Made by a program: the position numbers and the translations under genes. Positions 1 through 8,393 of a stretch of DNA of 64,000 nucleotides are shown here, piece by piece. How positions within the stretch are numbered: the stretch's first letter is position 1; each line of letters opens with the position of its first letter. The notes below the pieces were generated by a model. It did no database searches. It was given only the letters and a program-made list of their open reading frames with translations, and was not told where the DNA came from. The stretch is from Dehalococcoidia bacterium (lineage in GTDB: Bacteria; Chloroflexota; Dehalococcoidia; GIF9; AB-539-J10), in the NCBI GenBank assembly GCA_007129495.1, contig SKVJ01000057.1:1-64000 (forward strand), written 5' to 3'.

Positions 1-34
1 CCAGCAGCAATGTGATACTATGAACTATCCCCAT
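1..34 (-). CDS. Possible start of a gene running off the left edge
   Basis: An ATG read leftwards opens a frame of 11 codons before the window ends (Met-Gly-Ile-Val-His-Ser-Ile-Thr-Leu-Leu-Leu). A good Shine-Dalgarno core, GGAGG at 46-50, lies 11 bases upstream of the ATG, and the next upstream gene, the ABC permease, is transcribed in the same direction. The hydrophobic start would suit a signal peptide or membrane segment. The product cannot be named from so short a piece; the call rests only on the ribosome site and the frame. Confidence 0.3.
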   Translation of the reverse strand, partial: MGIVHSITLLL

Positions 35-35
35 C

Positions 36-87
36 GGTGGTAAGACCTCCTTCCTTCAGCTTCCTCTGCTCCGGGAGTCTTACCACC
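36..87 (-). promoter_or_regulatory. Hairpin that can mask a ribosome-binding site
   Basis: Read on the minus strand, GGTGGTAAGACTCC (87-74) pairs with GGAGGTCTTACCACC (50-36) over 14 base pairs with one bulged G, around a 23-base loop. The 3' arm contains the GGAGG of the possible gene starting at 34, so the folded form would hide that site. There is no T-run after the stem, which argues against an intrinsic terminator of the exporter operon. A translational switch, r-protein-type control or a processing stem are all possible; the inference is structural only. Confidence 0.5.
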
Positions 88-201
88 TTCCTGCTTTTCC
101 ACTCAAATCAGCATACAGCCGTCCTGGTGCTACCGGGGTGTAGCGAGCGTGTGAACAGCGAGTCTGTGGATGACGATAACGCTGCCGGTTAGGCAACGGG
201 T

Positions 202-1002
202 CTACTCCTGCTTACCAAAAGACCATGTGGCAAGGAGCAACAGCACCAACCCGAATCCCGCGACAACCACCATATCCTGCAGTACCGTCATCGTGTGTCC
301 GAAAACGGTGACTCCGATGGCCTCCAGCGCGACCTGATCGCCTGCCAGGAACAGTTGTCGTACGGCGTCAACGCCATAGGTAAGTGGATTGAGCTTGGAG
401 GCGATTTCGAGCCATCCGGGAACGTTGTTCACCGGGAAGAAGATACCGGACAGGAATATGAGCGGAAATACCACCAGTTGTATCACGAGCTGGAATCCCT
501 GTTGCGACCGCATCCGTGATGCGATGAGCAATCCAAGGGCGGAGACCGACAATGAGATGATGATGAGCACTGGTATGAGTTGCAGCACCAGTAGCGGAGA
601 AACGGTGACACCGACGATTGGTGCGAGGACCAGCATCAATGTGCCCTGCATCACTGCGACTATCGCGGCACCTGTCGCCTTTCCGAGCACGATACCGCTT
701 CGAGCCAGCGGAGCCACCAGTATTTCTTTGAGGAACCCGAACTCGCGGTCCCATACCACGGAAAGACCTGACATGACAGAGTTCATCAGCACGGTCATCG
801 CGATGATACCCGGATATATGAACTGCACGAAGTCGACACCGGGCACAATGACGCCAATCGTTCTCGTGAATCCCGCACCGAAGATGACAAGGAAGAGCAG
901 TGGCATTGCGAAGGATGAGATCAGCCGTGACCTCTCCCGTATGAATCGAAGAATCTCGCGGTATGCGACGACATAGATAGCGACAAATATGTCTGACATC
1001 AT
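202..1002 (-). CDS. ABC-2 type exporter permease (DrrB-like)
   Basis: This 266-residue membrane protein is the permease half of an ABC-2 exporter. It has a cytoplasmic N-terminus with an arginine-rich segment, about six hydrophobic segments, and the family's conserved middle region (residues ~85-100, DREFGFLKEILVAPLAR) plus the late SGIFFPVNNVP...LNPLTYGVDAVR stretch. The gene begins directly after the stop of the ATPase gene. GGAAGG just before two consecutive ATG codons suits the second ATG better, so the protein may be one residue shorter. Such pairs export drugs, lipids or polysaccharide precursors; the substrate here is unknown. Confidence 0.88.
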   Translation of the reverse strand: MMSDIFVAIYVVAYREILRFIRERSRLISSFAMPLLFLVIFGAGFTRTIGVIVPGVDFVQFIYPGIIAMTVLMNSVMSGLSVVWDREFGFLKEILVAPLARSGIVLGKATGAAIVAVMQGTLMLVLAPIVGVTVSPLLVLQLIPVLIIISLSVSALGLLIASRMRSQQGFQLVIQLVVFPLIFLSGIFFPVNNVPGWLEIASKLNPLTYGVDAVRQLFLAGDQVALEAIGVTVFGHTMTVLQDMVVVAGFGLVLLLLATWSFGKQE

Positions 1003-1989
1003 CTACCTTCCGCGCCTGCGTCGAGACATGAATGCCCGCGCCTCACTCATCGGATCGGCTTCCTGTTCTCTGATCTCGTGTCCGGTGAGTTGGATGAACA
1101 CATCTTCCAGGGTAGGCCGTCGCAGGCTGACGCTGGCAACAGGATTGTCAACTCTTCGCAAGAGCCGTGGCAGGAGCTTTTCGCCGTGGTGAACGCTGAA
1201 TGTGAGGCCGCCCTCTTTGTATATCGGCTCAACGTGAAATTTCTCTCGCAGCTCTGTCGCTAACGCTGCAATGTCCCGGGTCTCGATAGTGATCACATCA
1301 CCGCCTAGCGTGTCTTTGAGGCTGTCCGGCGTATCCATCGCGACAATGCGGCCATGATCAATGATTCCGATGCGGCCTGCTACCTCTGCCTCATCCATGT
1401 AGTGTGTTGTCAGGAATATGGTGAGTCCGTGCTGCGCGCGCAATCTGAGTATGTGCTCCCATATATGCCTCCGAGTCTGTGGATCCAGGCCGAGTGTGGG
1501 CTCATCAAGAAAGAGGACTCGTGGATGGTGCAACAGACCGCGTGCTATCTCGAGCCTGCGTTTCATTCCTCCGGAGAAAGAGCGAACGCTGCTTTTCCGC
1601 CTGTCTGAAAGCTCCACCAACTCCAGCAGTTCATTTATGCGCTGTTCAGTTACGGCCCTGGGGATGCGGTACGCGTAGGCGTGGAAACGCAGGTTCTGCT
1701 CTGCGGTAAGGTGTTCATCCAGAGTGGAATCCTGGAACACGAGACCGATCGAACGGCGGACGTTACTGCGTTGTCTTACCACGTCGTAGCCGTTAACTGT
1801 GGCCCGGCCCATGGTAGGGGTTAGCAGGGTGCACAGCATGTTGATTGTGGTCGTCTTGCCTGCACCGTTGGGGCCGAGAAAGGCGAACAACTCTCCTTCC
1901 GCCACCGAAAACGACACCGAGTCGACTGCGGTATGCGAGTCGAAGCGCCGGGTCAGTGAGTCGACCTCGATGATGCGTTGTTCGGACAT
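1003..1989 (-). CDS. ABC exporter ATPase (DrrA-like)
   Basis: This 328-residue ATPase powers the adjacent permease. It carries Walker A (GPNGAGKTT, ~residues 39-47), the signature FSGGMKRR (~139), Walker B with the catalytic Glu (LFLDEPTLGLDP) and the H-loop (LTTHYMDEAE). The ~100-residue C-terminal extension and overall length fit the daunorubicin-resistance DrrA family. The gene lies 18 bases after the enolase-like gene and touches the permease gene, so all are likely cotranscribed. No strong Shine-Dalgarno precedes its ATG, which suggests translational coupling to the upstream gene. Export of a metabolite linked to the glycerate/enolase pair is possible but only inferred from position. Confidence 0.9.
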   Translation of the reverse strand: MSEQRIIEVDSLTRRFDSHTAVDSVSFSVAEGELFAFLGPNGAGKTTTINMLCTLLTPTMGRATVNGYDVVRQRSNVRRSIGLVFQDSTLDEHLTAEQNLRFHAYAYRIPRAVTEQRINELLELVELSDRRKSSVRSFSGGMKRRLEIARGLLHHPRVLFLDEPTLGLDPQTRRHIWEHILRLRAQHGLTIFLTTHYMDEAEVAGRIGIIDHGRIVAMDTPDSLKDTLGGDVITIETRDIAALATELREKFHVEPIYKEGGLTFSVHHGEKLLPRLLRRVDNPVASVSLRRPTLEDVFIQLTGHEIREQEADPMSEARAFMSRRRRGR

Positions 1990-2007
1990 TTCGCTGAACC
2001 CAGCCGT

Positions 2008-3282
2008 CTAGGGTTTGAACCCCTTCCTGCCGAGGAACGTAGCCTGCTCGCCCAGTTCCGCTTCTATTTCCATGAGACGGGTAGTGGCGTCGTCGAGTCC
2101 GCCCTCCCTCATGTGGCCTGTCTTCAGTCCCACCGCGTAGTCGGCGATGTCCGCACCCTCTCCTCGACTGTTGCAGGGCATGACTGCATAACCGTTTCGG
2201 TATGCGAGGTCGACCATGTCGAACGCCTCCGTAATACTTCCAATCTGATTCACCTTCAGCAACACTGCGTTGCAGGCGCCAAGGTCGATGCCATGCTGCA
2301 AACGCTCGGGGTTAGTCGTGAACAGGTCATCGCCAACAATCTGCACATCCAACTCTCTGGTCAGCATGGCGTGGCCGTCGAAATCGTCCTCATCCAGCGG
2401 GTCTTCCAGCATGACGAACGGAAATTCCTTCACTGCTGTATAGTACAAGGCAATCAGGTCGTCCCTGGTCTTGTCTTCTCGTGAGAAGAGTCCACGGTAG
2501 AGTCCGGACTTCTTGTCATAGTAACAGCCGGCTGCAATGTCCACCTGGATGCCGATGCGCCCCTCATTTCCGGACCATTCGATGGCCTCTGCCATCAATG
2601 CCCACAGCTCCCGGTCGTGTTCGAACACGCCCTCTTGGTCGATAAACAGCCGGTCTATCCTGAACGTATTGAGTCCCTTCTGCTCTCGAAGGATTGTTCG
2701 GAACGCCTGCCGGACCTGCCAACAGGCCTGCGAGGCATCAGTGAAGCTCTCGTAGCCGTGACAATAGAATGAGTAGGTCGGTTTTTCCCCTCCCCGCTCT
2801 CCCCCTCCATATCGTGATGGTCCAAGGACAGCGAGCACTCCGGGAGTTGGCATGACGCAGGCATTGGGTCCCCCGATGTACCGATACAGTGGGAGTCCGA
2901 CACTGGCCGCAGCCGCTTTGAGAACAGCTGCCGAGACGGCCCCGACGCAGTTACCGCCAAGCTTTGCCTTGTTCGGTGTGCCATCCATTTCAATCATGCG
3001 GCCATCTATGTCGCGCTGTCGGGTAGCATCCATACCGATGAGGGCCGGAGCGATGGTCTCCTGCACCATAGCAATGGCCTTCGCTACGCCGAGACCACCC
3101 CAGCGCGAACCGCCGTCGTGGAGGAACTGCACCTCATGCTGGCCCACAGACGTTCCGGCCTGGACCTGGGCCACGCCGAGCGCGCCGTTCTCGGTTATGA
3201 CCCGGGCTTCAAGCGCTGGGTGGCCACGCCAGCTCCACGCCTGAAGGGCAGTTATGGACTTAATCATCGAACCGTCGCTCAT
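2008..3282 (-). CDS. Divergent enolase-like protein
   Basis: This 424-residue protein has the enolase length and fold markers. It keeps the three metal ligands (D248 in QVD, E293 in LEDP, D318 in VGDD), the catalytic Lys (K343 in LLKVNQIG) and a DQEG match (215-218) to the general-acid loop. It departs from true enolase where substrate binds: the SGASTG loop reads AGTSVGQ (42-48), the HRSGET loop reads CNSRGEG (370-376), the Lys near the C-terminus that contacts phosphate aligns with Arg392, and the N-domain MNI(I/L)NGG motif is absent. It follows a glycerate kinase by 22 bases. Either it dehydrates 2-phosphoglycerate with an altered site or it acts on a different acid. A good Shine-Dalgarno (GAGGAG) supports the ATG. 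Confidence 0.8.
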   Translation of the reverse strand: MSDGSMIKSITALQAWSWRGHPALEARVITENGALGVAQVQAGTSVGQHEVQFLHDGGSRWGGLGVAKAIAMVQETIAPALIGMDATRQRDIDGRMIEMDGTPNKAKLGGNCVGAVSAAVLKAAAASVGLPLYRYIGGPNACVMPTPGVLAVLGPSRYGGGERGGEKPTYSFYCHGYESFTDASQACWQVRQAFRTILREQKGLNTFRIDRLFIDQEGVFEHDRELWALMAEAIEWSGNEGRIGIQVDIAAGCYYDKKSGLYRGLFSREDKTRDDLIALYYTAVKEFPFVMLEDPLDEDDFDGHAMLTRELDVQIVGDDLFTTNPERLQHGIDLGACNAVLLKVNQIGSITEAFDMVDLAYRNGYAVMPCNSRGEGADIADYAVGLKTGHMREGGLDDATTRLMEIEAELGEQATFLGRKGFKP

Positions 3283-3304
3283 GCGAATCTCTCCTCTATT
3301 GTAT

Positions 3305-4786
3305 CTATGCCGGTCCCATTATGAGTGCGACCGTGAGGTCGTTCAAGCTGATGTTCGGTTCCGCAAGGATGCCACTTCCGAGGTCCTGGAGGGCAGGGGT
3401 CGCGTCGTGCCTTCTCAACGCCGCGACGATGTCGACCCCGGTGGATGCTGCCTCCTGAAGTGTATAGCCATCGACGATGCCGCCGGCGAGGCAGGTGGTT
3501 GCATCCTCACCTGTGGCAAGCGGGACACCCGGACCGTCAGTCCCGTCAGTATCCACAGAGGCTATGATGATACGAGGGCTACCTGAGATTCGGCGGGCGG
3601 CCGCAAGCGCGAACTCCTGATTGCGGCCTCCGATGCCGCCATCTTTGCCGACAGTGACGACCATCTCTCCACTGGTGAAAAGGGCACAGGGAGACTGAAA
3701 GGGTTGATCGCGTCGTTCAACAGTCTTGGCTACTTCTGACAGGTAGGCTGCGGCCTGGCTTGCCTCGATGGCAGATACCTCTTCCCCCAGCAAATGTGGC
3801 TGGTAGCCGAGATCCTGGGCCTTGCGCATTGCCGCAGGAATCTTTGCGGTCTGGTAGGGCCCTGGCATCACCCCAAAGATGCGGTGGCCGAATCGTTCGT
3901 ACTCGACCGCCTTGACAGTATCCTGCGCTGGATCCCGCTTCATCAGAAAAAGACGGACAGAGGCAGGAACCTCGTCCCAAGCCCTCCAGGTCTTCAGGCT
4001 CTCTATCGCTTGGTCATACGTGGTGGCATCGGGGAGTGAGTGTAACCAGTAATTCTCATACATTAGCGCATCATAGTTGCCTGGCTCGATAGCGATGATG
4101 TGGATGGCCCGTGCCGGCTGCACATGGCGGGCGATTTGCCCTCCTTTCAGCATGTCCAGATGGTTGCGAACCGGGTTCAGGTCGTGCGTTGGCGCGCCGC
4201 GCTCTATCTGCATTATGCGGGTTGTGGTCTTCACATCGTCCAGCGTGACCCCCGGGACCGGAAGTGTCAGAAGGGACGAAACACCGTTGCTCACGCATGT
4301 GAACACGAGATCATCTTCGCGTAGATCCTGCAGCATCCTGAGCAGGCGCTGACATCCACGGACACAGTCCTCATCGGGCACGGGGTGGCCGCCGAGAGTA
4401 ACGCCGATTCGCTTCAGTATAACCGGGTGACCTTTCTTGTCGATGACGTGACCGCCGCTGAGGCGATCGCCCAGGACATCTTCGAGCGCACTGGCTACCC
4501 TCTGGACTCCCTTTCCAGCGCCGAAGACGAAGATGCGTCCCAGTTGTGACAGCTCATATGTTTCCTCTCCAGTTATCGGGGAACCCTCGGGTTCGAATTG
4601 CGTGCCACCAACCATGAGCCTGCCGCTGTCCACTCGAATCAGCTGGCGTGTATTCCAGTAGGGATCTGCTGCCTGCAGTCCAGCCTCAAGTATTTCGATG
4701 ACTGCTTTCCTGCCAGCAACGTTGCCATGGGAGGTGAGGTCGTGTGCGTTCTGTATCCTCATAGTACATTCTATCGCCGTTGGCAC
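3305..4786 (-). CDS. MOFRL-family glycerate 2-kinase-like protein
   Basis: The 493-residue product matches the two-domain MOFRL/DUF4147 kinases that convert D-glycerate to 2-phosphoglycerate. Visible family features are FGAGKGVQRVASALED (~residue 88), the asparagine-arginine-histidine stretch NPVRNHLDMLKGG, and the C-terminal GGRNQEFALAAA and DTDGTDGPG motifs. The usual SGGGSAL loop is altered to SNGVSSLL, so activity should not be taken for granted. The listed start is a GTG preceded by GGAG at short spacing; an ATG eight codons later is an alternative. It is the first gene of a leftward operon with the enolase-like gene and an ABC exporter. Confidence 0.82.
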   Translation of the reverse strand: MPTAIECTMRIQNAHDLTSHGNVAGRKAVIEILEAGLQAADPYWNTRQLIRVDSGRLMVGGTQFEPEGSPITGEETYELSQLGRIFVFGAGKGVQRVASALEDVLGDRLSGGHVIDKKGHPVILKRIGVTLGGHPVPDEDCVRGCQRLLRMLQDLREDDLVFTCVSNGVSSLLTLPVPGVTLDDVKTTTRIMQIERGAPTHDLNPVRNHLDMLKGGQIARHVQPARAIHIIAIEPGNYDALMYENYWLHSLPDATTYDQAIESLKTWRAWDEVPASVRLFLMKRDPAQDTVKAVEYERFGHRIFGVMPGPYQTAKIPAAMRKAQDLGYQPHLLGEEVSAIEASQAAAYLSEVAKTVERRDQPFQSPCALFTSGEMVVTVGKDGGIGGRNQEFALAAARRISGSPRIIIASVDTDGTDGPGVPLATGEDATTCLAGGIVDGYTLQEAASTGVDIVAALRRHDATPALQDLGSGILAEPNISLNDLTVALIMGPA

Positions 4787-5051
4787 CTACTCCAGCCGCA
4801 TGTAGTGGCGATAAGTCAGTTGGTATTGCGCGCTTGCGGCGTGTTGTGCTGCAAGTATGCCCTACTTGCGGCGCTTGTCTCAACTACAGGTGTCCTCCTG
4901 ACCGGGTGGTGATTTGAGTCTGATCCGACTGTTGGGGAGACGGAGCGGTGCTCTTTACAGGGAAGCACGGGATAGAGCATTTTAGACACCCTAAGGGTCA
5001 TGTAGAGAACCTGTGAGCCTTCGAGGTGGAGGATGAACACATACTCTGCTC

Positions 5052-5137
5052 GTGGGAAAAACCCACTGTCATGCTGGTTGAGACGGAACCACGACGGACT
5101 CTCTCATATGATTACGCACACCAGTACAGTGGGTGTG
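5052..5137. repeat. Overlapping, mutually exclusive inverted repeats
   Basis: Three pairings share bases: GTGGG (5052-5056) with CCCAC (5062-5066); CCCACTGT (5062-5069) with ACAGTGGG (5126-5133), a perfect 8-base match; and CACACC (5117-5122) with GGTGTG (5132-5137). Only some can form together. This resembles an attenuator layout, most usefully in the leader of the leftward kinase operon, but chance is not excluded. Confidence 0.4.
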
Positions 5138-5212
5138 ATAAGGCGATTCGTCACTGCCGTTCCTTGAATGCCGGTGAGTAAGTATATGTGTGAAAATACA
5201 TACGTAATGCGT

Positions 5213-5242
5213 TTGACAAAGAGGGCTCGGGTGCGTGATTAT
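5213..5242 (+). promoter_or_regulatory. Candidate promoter of the DegV gene
   Basis: A perfect TTGACA (-35) at 5213-5218 is followed after 18 bases by GATTAT (4 of 6 to TATAAT), with further TATATAT sequence overlapping. It lies about 70 bases upstream of the DegV start, which is a usual leader length. Confidence 0.45.
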
Positions 5243-5308
5243 ATATCGGATGCCGAGGTAGAATGGCCATGTGGCCTGAGAGATGACAAAGAGAGTGTGT
5301 GAAACGAC

Positions 5309-6190
5309 ATGAAGCGTAAGGTGGCTGTCATCGTCGATGCGCCTGCGGCCGTGCCACAGGAGCTAGTGGACGACTACGACATGGGGATCGTGCCATTGCA
5401 CGCGATCATAGACGGCAAAGACTACCTTGAGACTGACGTAGATATGGACTGGCTGCTGCGTCGCTTGAGGCAGAGAGGCGAGGTGCCAACGACTTCGGCT
5501 CCATCCATAGGTGAGGTATTTCGGGCTTATGAGTGGGCTGCGGAACGCGCCGAATCGGCCATATCAATTCACATGACCTCGGTTTTCAGCAAAGGCTATG
5601 GGGCGGCGCTCGAGGCTCGGTTGCTGGCGAGGGAAAAGTTCCCCGGAATGCGGATTGAAGTGGTTGACTCCCGTACAGTGGAGGCAGGAGAAATGCCGAT
5701 AGCAGTGGAAGCGGCCAGGCTCGCGATGCAGGGGGCGGACTTCGATGAGGTTGTACGGAAGACCTATGAGTTGCGTGATGCGATGTGCGCGCTCTTCTGT
5801 TTTGAAACGCTGTTCTATCGCGACAAGGGGGGGAGAATATTCAAGGCCAAGCCGTGGGCCGACGCCGAGAGTCACAGTGGAATGGGGTTCAAGGCGATGA
5901 TAGAGGTTGACCACTCCACGGAAGGTACGGTGCAACTCATTTCTCGAGCGAAGGCCAAGAAGCAATTGCTCAAGAAGATGGTGCAGACAGCATCGGAACG
6001 GCTCAAGGGGAGAGCATTTTCCGGTGCGATTGTACATGTGAATGCCGCACGGGATGCGGAGTGCCTCGCGCGCATGCTGAATGATGGACTGATGTGTTCA
6101 AATCTCCGTATCTCGCACGGTCGCGCGGTTACTGCAATTCAGAATGGCGAGGGGTTTGTCACATTCGGATTTCACCCGATCACCGATTGA
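5309..6190 (+). CDS. DegV-family fatty-acid-binding protein
   Basis: This 293-residue protein belongs to the DegV (FakB-like) family, which holds a fatty acid in a two-domain cleft and in Firmicutes presents it to a fatty-acid kinase. The sequence shows the N-terminal VAVIVDA strand, the VPTTSAPSIGEV loop (~residues 57-68) that contacts the ligand, the HMTSVFSKGY segment (~88) and the VVDSRTVEAGE turn. The C-terminal domain has a basic AKAKKQLLKKM helix. No FakA-type kinase is visible nearby. A weak GAGAG site precedes the ATG. Its relation to the transporter genes that follow is not evident. Confidence 0.85.
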   Translation: MKRKVAVIVDAPAAVPQELVDDYDMGIVPLHAIIDGKDYLETDVDMDWLLRRLRQRGEVPTTSAPSIGEVFRAYEWAAERAESAISIHMTSVFSKGYGAALEARLLAREKFPGMRIEVVDSRTVEAGEMPIAVEAARLAMQGADFDEVVRKTYELRDAMCALFCFETLFYRDKGGRIFKAKPWADAESHSGMGFKAMIEVDHSTEGTVQLISRAKAKKQLLKKMVQTASERLKGRAFSGAIVHVNAARDAECLARMLNDGLMCSNLRISHGRAVTAIQNGEGFVTFGFHPITD

Positions 6191-6197
6191 CAGGCAG

Positions 6198-6258
6198 GCA
6201 TCTGATTCCGAGGGGATGCTGCGCCGTGTATAAGCTCTTTTTTTTTCAGCTTCGCAGC
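6198..6258. repeat. Nested inverted repeat with a nine-T tract in the loop
   Basis: GCTGCG (6218-6223) pairs with CGCAGC (6253-6258) and AAGCT (6232-6236) with AGCTT (6248-6252), which places a run of nine T residues (6238-6246) in the loop. An alternative stem GCATC (6198-6202)/GATGC (6215-6219) overlaps the outer arm. This lies between the DegV gene and the binding-protein gene and may end the first transcript or attenuate the second; the T-run is not placed as in a standard intrinsic terminator. Confidence 0.35.
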
Positions 6259-6301
6259 GAGACCGCTGTAGCATAGAAGAATTCACACAGAGAGGAGACG
6301 C

Positions 6302-7504
6302 ATGAATACAGTGAAACGTGTCGGTATACTCGTGTTGGCTATAACGCTCATGGCTGCCCCGTCACTGGGGTGCAGGCAGGACAGTATCCCGGAAAGCTAT
6401 CGGGTGGGTGTTATTGCCTCGCAGACTGGACCGTACAGCGCCCTGGGATTACCCGCTATTGATGGCGCACGACTGATTGCGGAGCAGATCAACGATGCAG
6501 GTGGCATCAACGGAATGCCCCTGGAACTCGTCTTCTATGATGACAAGGGTAGCTCGACTGAGACGGCACTCGCAGCTCAGAAGGCGATTGATGTGGACCG
6601 GGTAGTGACCGTGGCATGTATGTCGGCTACTGGCTTGTCTCACAGCATGATATCGGTCGTCAACGATAACGAGATACCCGGAATCATCATGTCCGGCACA
6701 GGCCTCGTAAACGATCAACTGGATGCCTGGGCATTCAAGCCTATTGCCAGTGAGAGCAACTACATACCTCTGCCCCTCAGGTATCTCAGAGATGACCTTG
6801 GTCTAAGTACCACGGCCGCACTCATCGAAAACAGCGGTTATGGCGAAGGAGGCGAGTTCTTTCTCAGGATAGTTGCTCCTGAGGAACGGGTAACCGTGGT
6901 CAGCTATCAGCACTTTGATCCCGGCGCCACTGATATGACCCCACAGTTGTCCAACATAAAGGCGTCCGGCGCGGAATCCATCTTCATCTGGGGTAGTGGT
7001 CCTGCGGGCGCACTTGCGGTGAAACAGGCACGCGAAATGGGTATCATGGTGCCGATCGTTACCACACCTGCCCAGAGTTCTCCGGCATATTATGAGTCCT
7101 TCCAGCAGTATTATGAGATGCAGCCGTCGCTTGTGTCTCTTGATTCCAAGCTCACAATGTGGGAACAACTCCCAGCTGACGATCCGGATCGGGAAATGTG
7201 CAGGGAGTTCACCGAATCATTCGTCTCCCGGTACGGGCGCCCTCCCGCGATGTGGGAGGCCATTGGCGCTCAGATTATTCTGTTCATAGCCGATGGCCTG
7301 GAACGTGCTGATCCGGACCTGAGCGATATCACTGTCGCACGTAGCCAGGTGCGGGACGCATTTGAGACCACTGAGAATCTCAGCCTGTTTATGGGAACGT
7401 ACACTCTTTCACCCGACGACCATTACGGTCGTGAGATACCGAAGGAGGTGCTTGTTACGTTCAGGGATGGCGAGAAGATACTAGTTAAGACTATGGAGGA
7501 TTAG
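6302..7504 (+). CDS. ABC importer substrate-binding lipoprotein (branched-chain amino acid type)
   Basis: This 400-residue protein starts with a lipoprotein signal: basic N-terminus, hydrophobic core and lipobox SLGC, giving an acylated Cys24. The mature part fits the periplasmic-binding-protein type I family of LivJ/LivK-like receptors, with VGVIASQTGPYSALG at the start, INDAGGINGMPLELVFYDDKGS (a hallmark stretch, residues ~65-86) and ALIENSGYGEGG. A GAGAGGAGA site precedes the ATG. It is the first of five genes forming a complete importer. The ligand could be an amino acid, an amide, urea or an aromatic acid; sequence alone does not decide. Confidence 0.9.
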   Translation: MNTVKRVGILVLAITLMAAPSLGCRQDSIPESYRVGVIASQTGPYSALGLPAIDGARLIAEQINDAGGINGMPLELVFYDDKGSSTETALAAQKAIDVDRVVTVACMSATGLSHSMISVVNDNEIPGIIMSGTGLVNDQLDAWAFKPIASESNYIPLPLRYLRDDLGLSTTAALIENSGYGEGGEFFLRIVAPEERVTVVSYQHFDPGATDMTPQLSNIKASGAESIFIWGSGPAGALAVKQAREMGIMVPIVTTPAQSSPAYYESFQQYYEMQPSLVSLDSKLTMWEQLPADDPDREMCREFTESFVSRYGRPPAMWEAIGAQIILFIADGLERADPDLSDITVARSQVRDAFETTENLSLFMGTYTLSPDDHYGREIPKEVLVTFRDGEKILVKTMED

Positions 7505-7514
7505 CGACAAAGCT

Positions 7515-8393
7515 GTGGAGGCCTCCACCGTATTACAGTCGCTCATAAGCGGACTCACGCTCGGGTGCATCTATGCTGCACTCGGGCTGGGTTTGTATGT
7601 GGTCTATGGCGTCACACGTGTGCTCAACCTCGCCCAGGGCGAGTTCGTGATGCTTGGCGGCATGATTACGGTCAGCCTCACCGCATTTGGCGTGCCGTTG
7701 TTTCCGGCAATCTTTCTTGCGGTCTTCATCGTGTCATTGACGGGTGCCATCCTCTATCTCTTCATCATCTATCCCGCACGTCACGCATCCGGATCAACTC
7801 TCGCCTTTTTAACCGTGGGCTTCGCCTTCGCGGTCGAAGGTCTCACGCTGCTCGTTTGGGGCTGGGAGTATCGAACTCTGACGGCCTTTCTCGGCAGTCC
7901 AAGCATCCATCTGTGGGGCGCCACTATCTTCGGACAGGCTCCATGGGTCGTGGGCATGACTGTCCTTATGGTAGCGGGTCTGTATTACTTTTTCGGTCGT
8001 ACGATGCTGGGCAGAGCGCTTCGCGCCTGTGCTGATGAGCCTCTCGGTGCGCAGACGATCGGCATAAGTCCAGCCCGCATGGGCCTCTTGGCGTTCGTGA
8101 TTGCCGCCGCACTGGGGGCAGTTGCCGGTGCAACCATCACTCCACTGACAATGACTGCGTACAATGTTGGGATTCCCCTTACTATCAAGGGTCTCCTTGC
8201 CGCGTTCGTTGGTGGAATGCACCGGGCGGAAGGCGTCATCGTTGGCGGTTTGCTGCTTGGACTTACTGAAGCACTCTCAGCAGGTCTTATGCCCAGCGGT
8301 TACCATGATGCTATCGCACTCAGCATACTTCTTGCGGTCTTTCTCGCTAGGCCACGCGGTCTGCTACCTGCGCACGCGAACATCGAGGACTAA
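7515..8393 (+). CDS. livH: Branched-chain amino acid-type ABC permease LivH
   Basis: This 292-residue inner-membrane permease has the LivH pattern: N-terminal LISGLTLGCIYAALGLGL, the conserved LNLAQGEFVMLGGM region (~residues 41-54), GRALRACADEPLGAQTIGI (the coupling-helix region contacting the ATPase) and a C-terminal AFVGGMHRAEGVIVGGLLLGLTE. About eight hydrophobic segments are visible. It starts with GTG 10 bases after the binding-protein stop and has no strong ribosome site, so translation is probably coupled. Its stop shares one base with the livM start. Confidence 0.9.
   Translation: MEASTVLQSLISGLTLGCIYAALGLGLYVVYGVTRVLNLAQGEFVMLGGMITVSLTAFGVPLFPAIFLAVFIVSLTGAILYLFIIYPARHASGSTLAFLTVGFAFAVEGLTLLVWGWEYRTLTAFLGSPSIHLWGATIFGQAPWVVGMTVLMVAGLYYFFGRTMLGRALRACADEPLGAQTIGISPARMGLLAFVIAAALGAVAGATITPLTMTAYNVGIPLTIKGLLAAFVGGMHRAEGVIVGGLLLGLTEALSAGLMPSGYHDAIALSILLAVFLARPRGLLPAHANIED

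Larger units (their letters stand above)
4787..5308. other. Divergent intergenic region, 522 bases
   Basis: This gap separates the leftward glycerate-kinase operon from the rightward DegV gene, so it should hold both promoters. I find no plausible gene. It contains overlapping inverted repeats at 5052-5137 and a candidate sigma70-type promoter near 5213, both listed separately, and a short dyad TATGT...ACATA near 5185-5202 that could be an operator. Confidence 0.6.

Noticed and set aside
2008-3282. Housekeeping enolase
   Set aside because: Key phosphate-binding loops are altered, so a standard enolase label would overstate the evidence.
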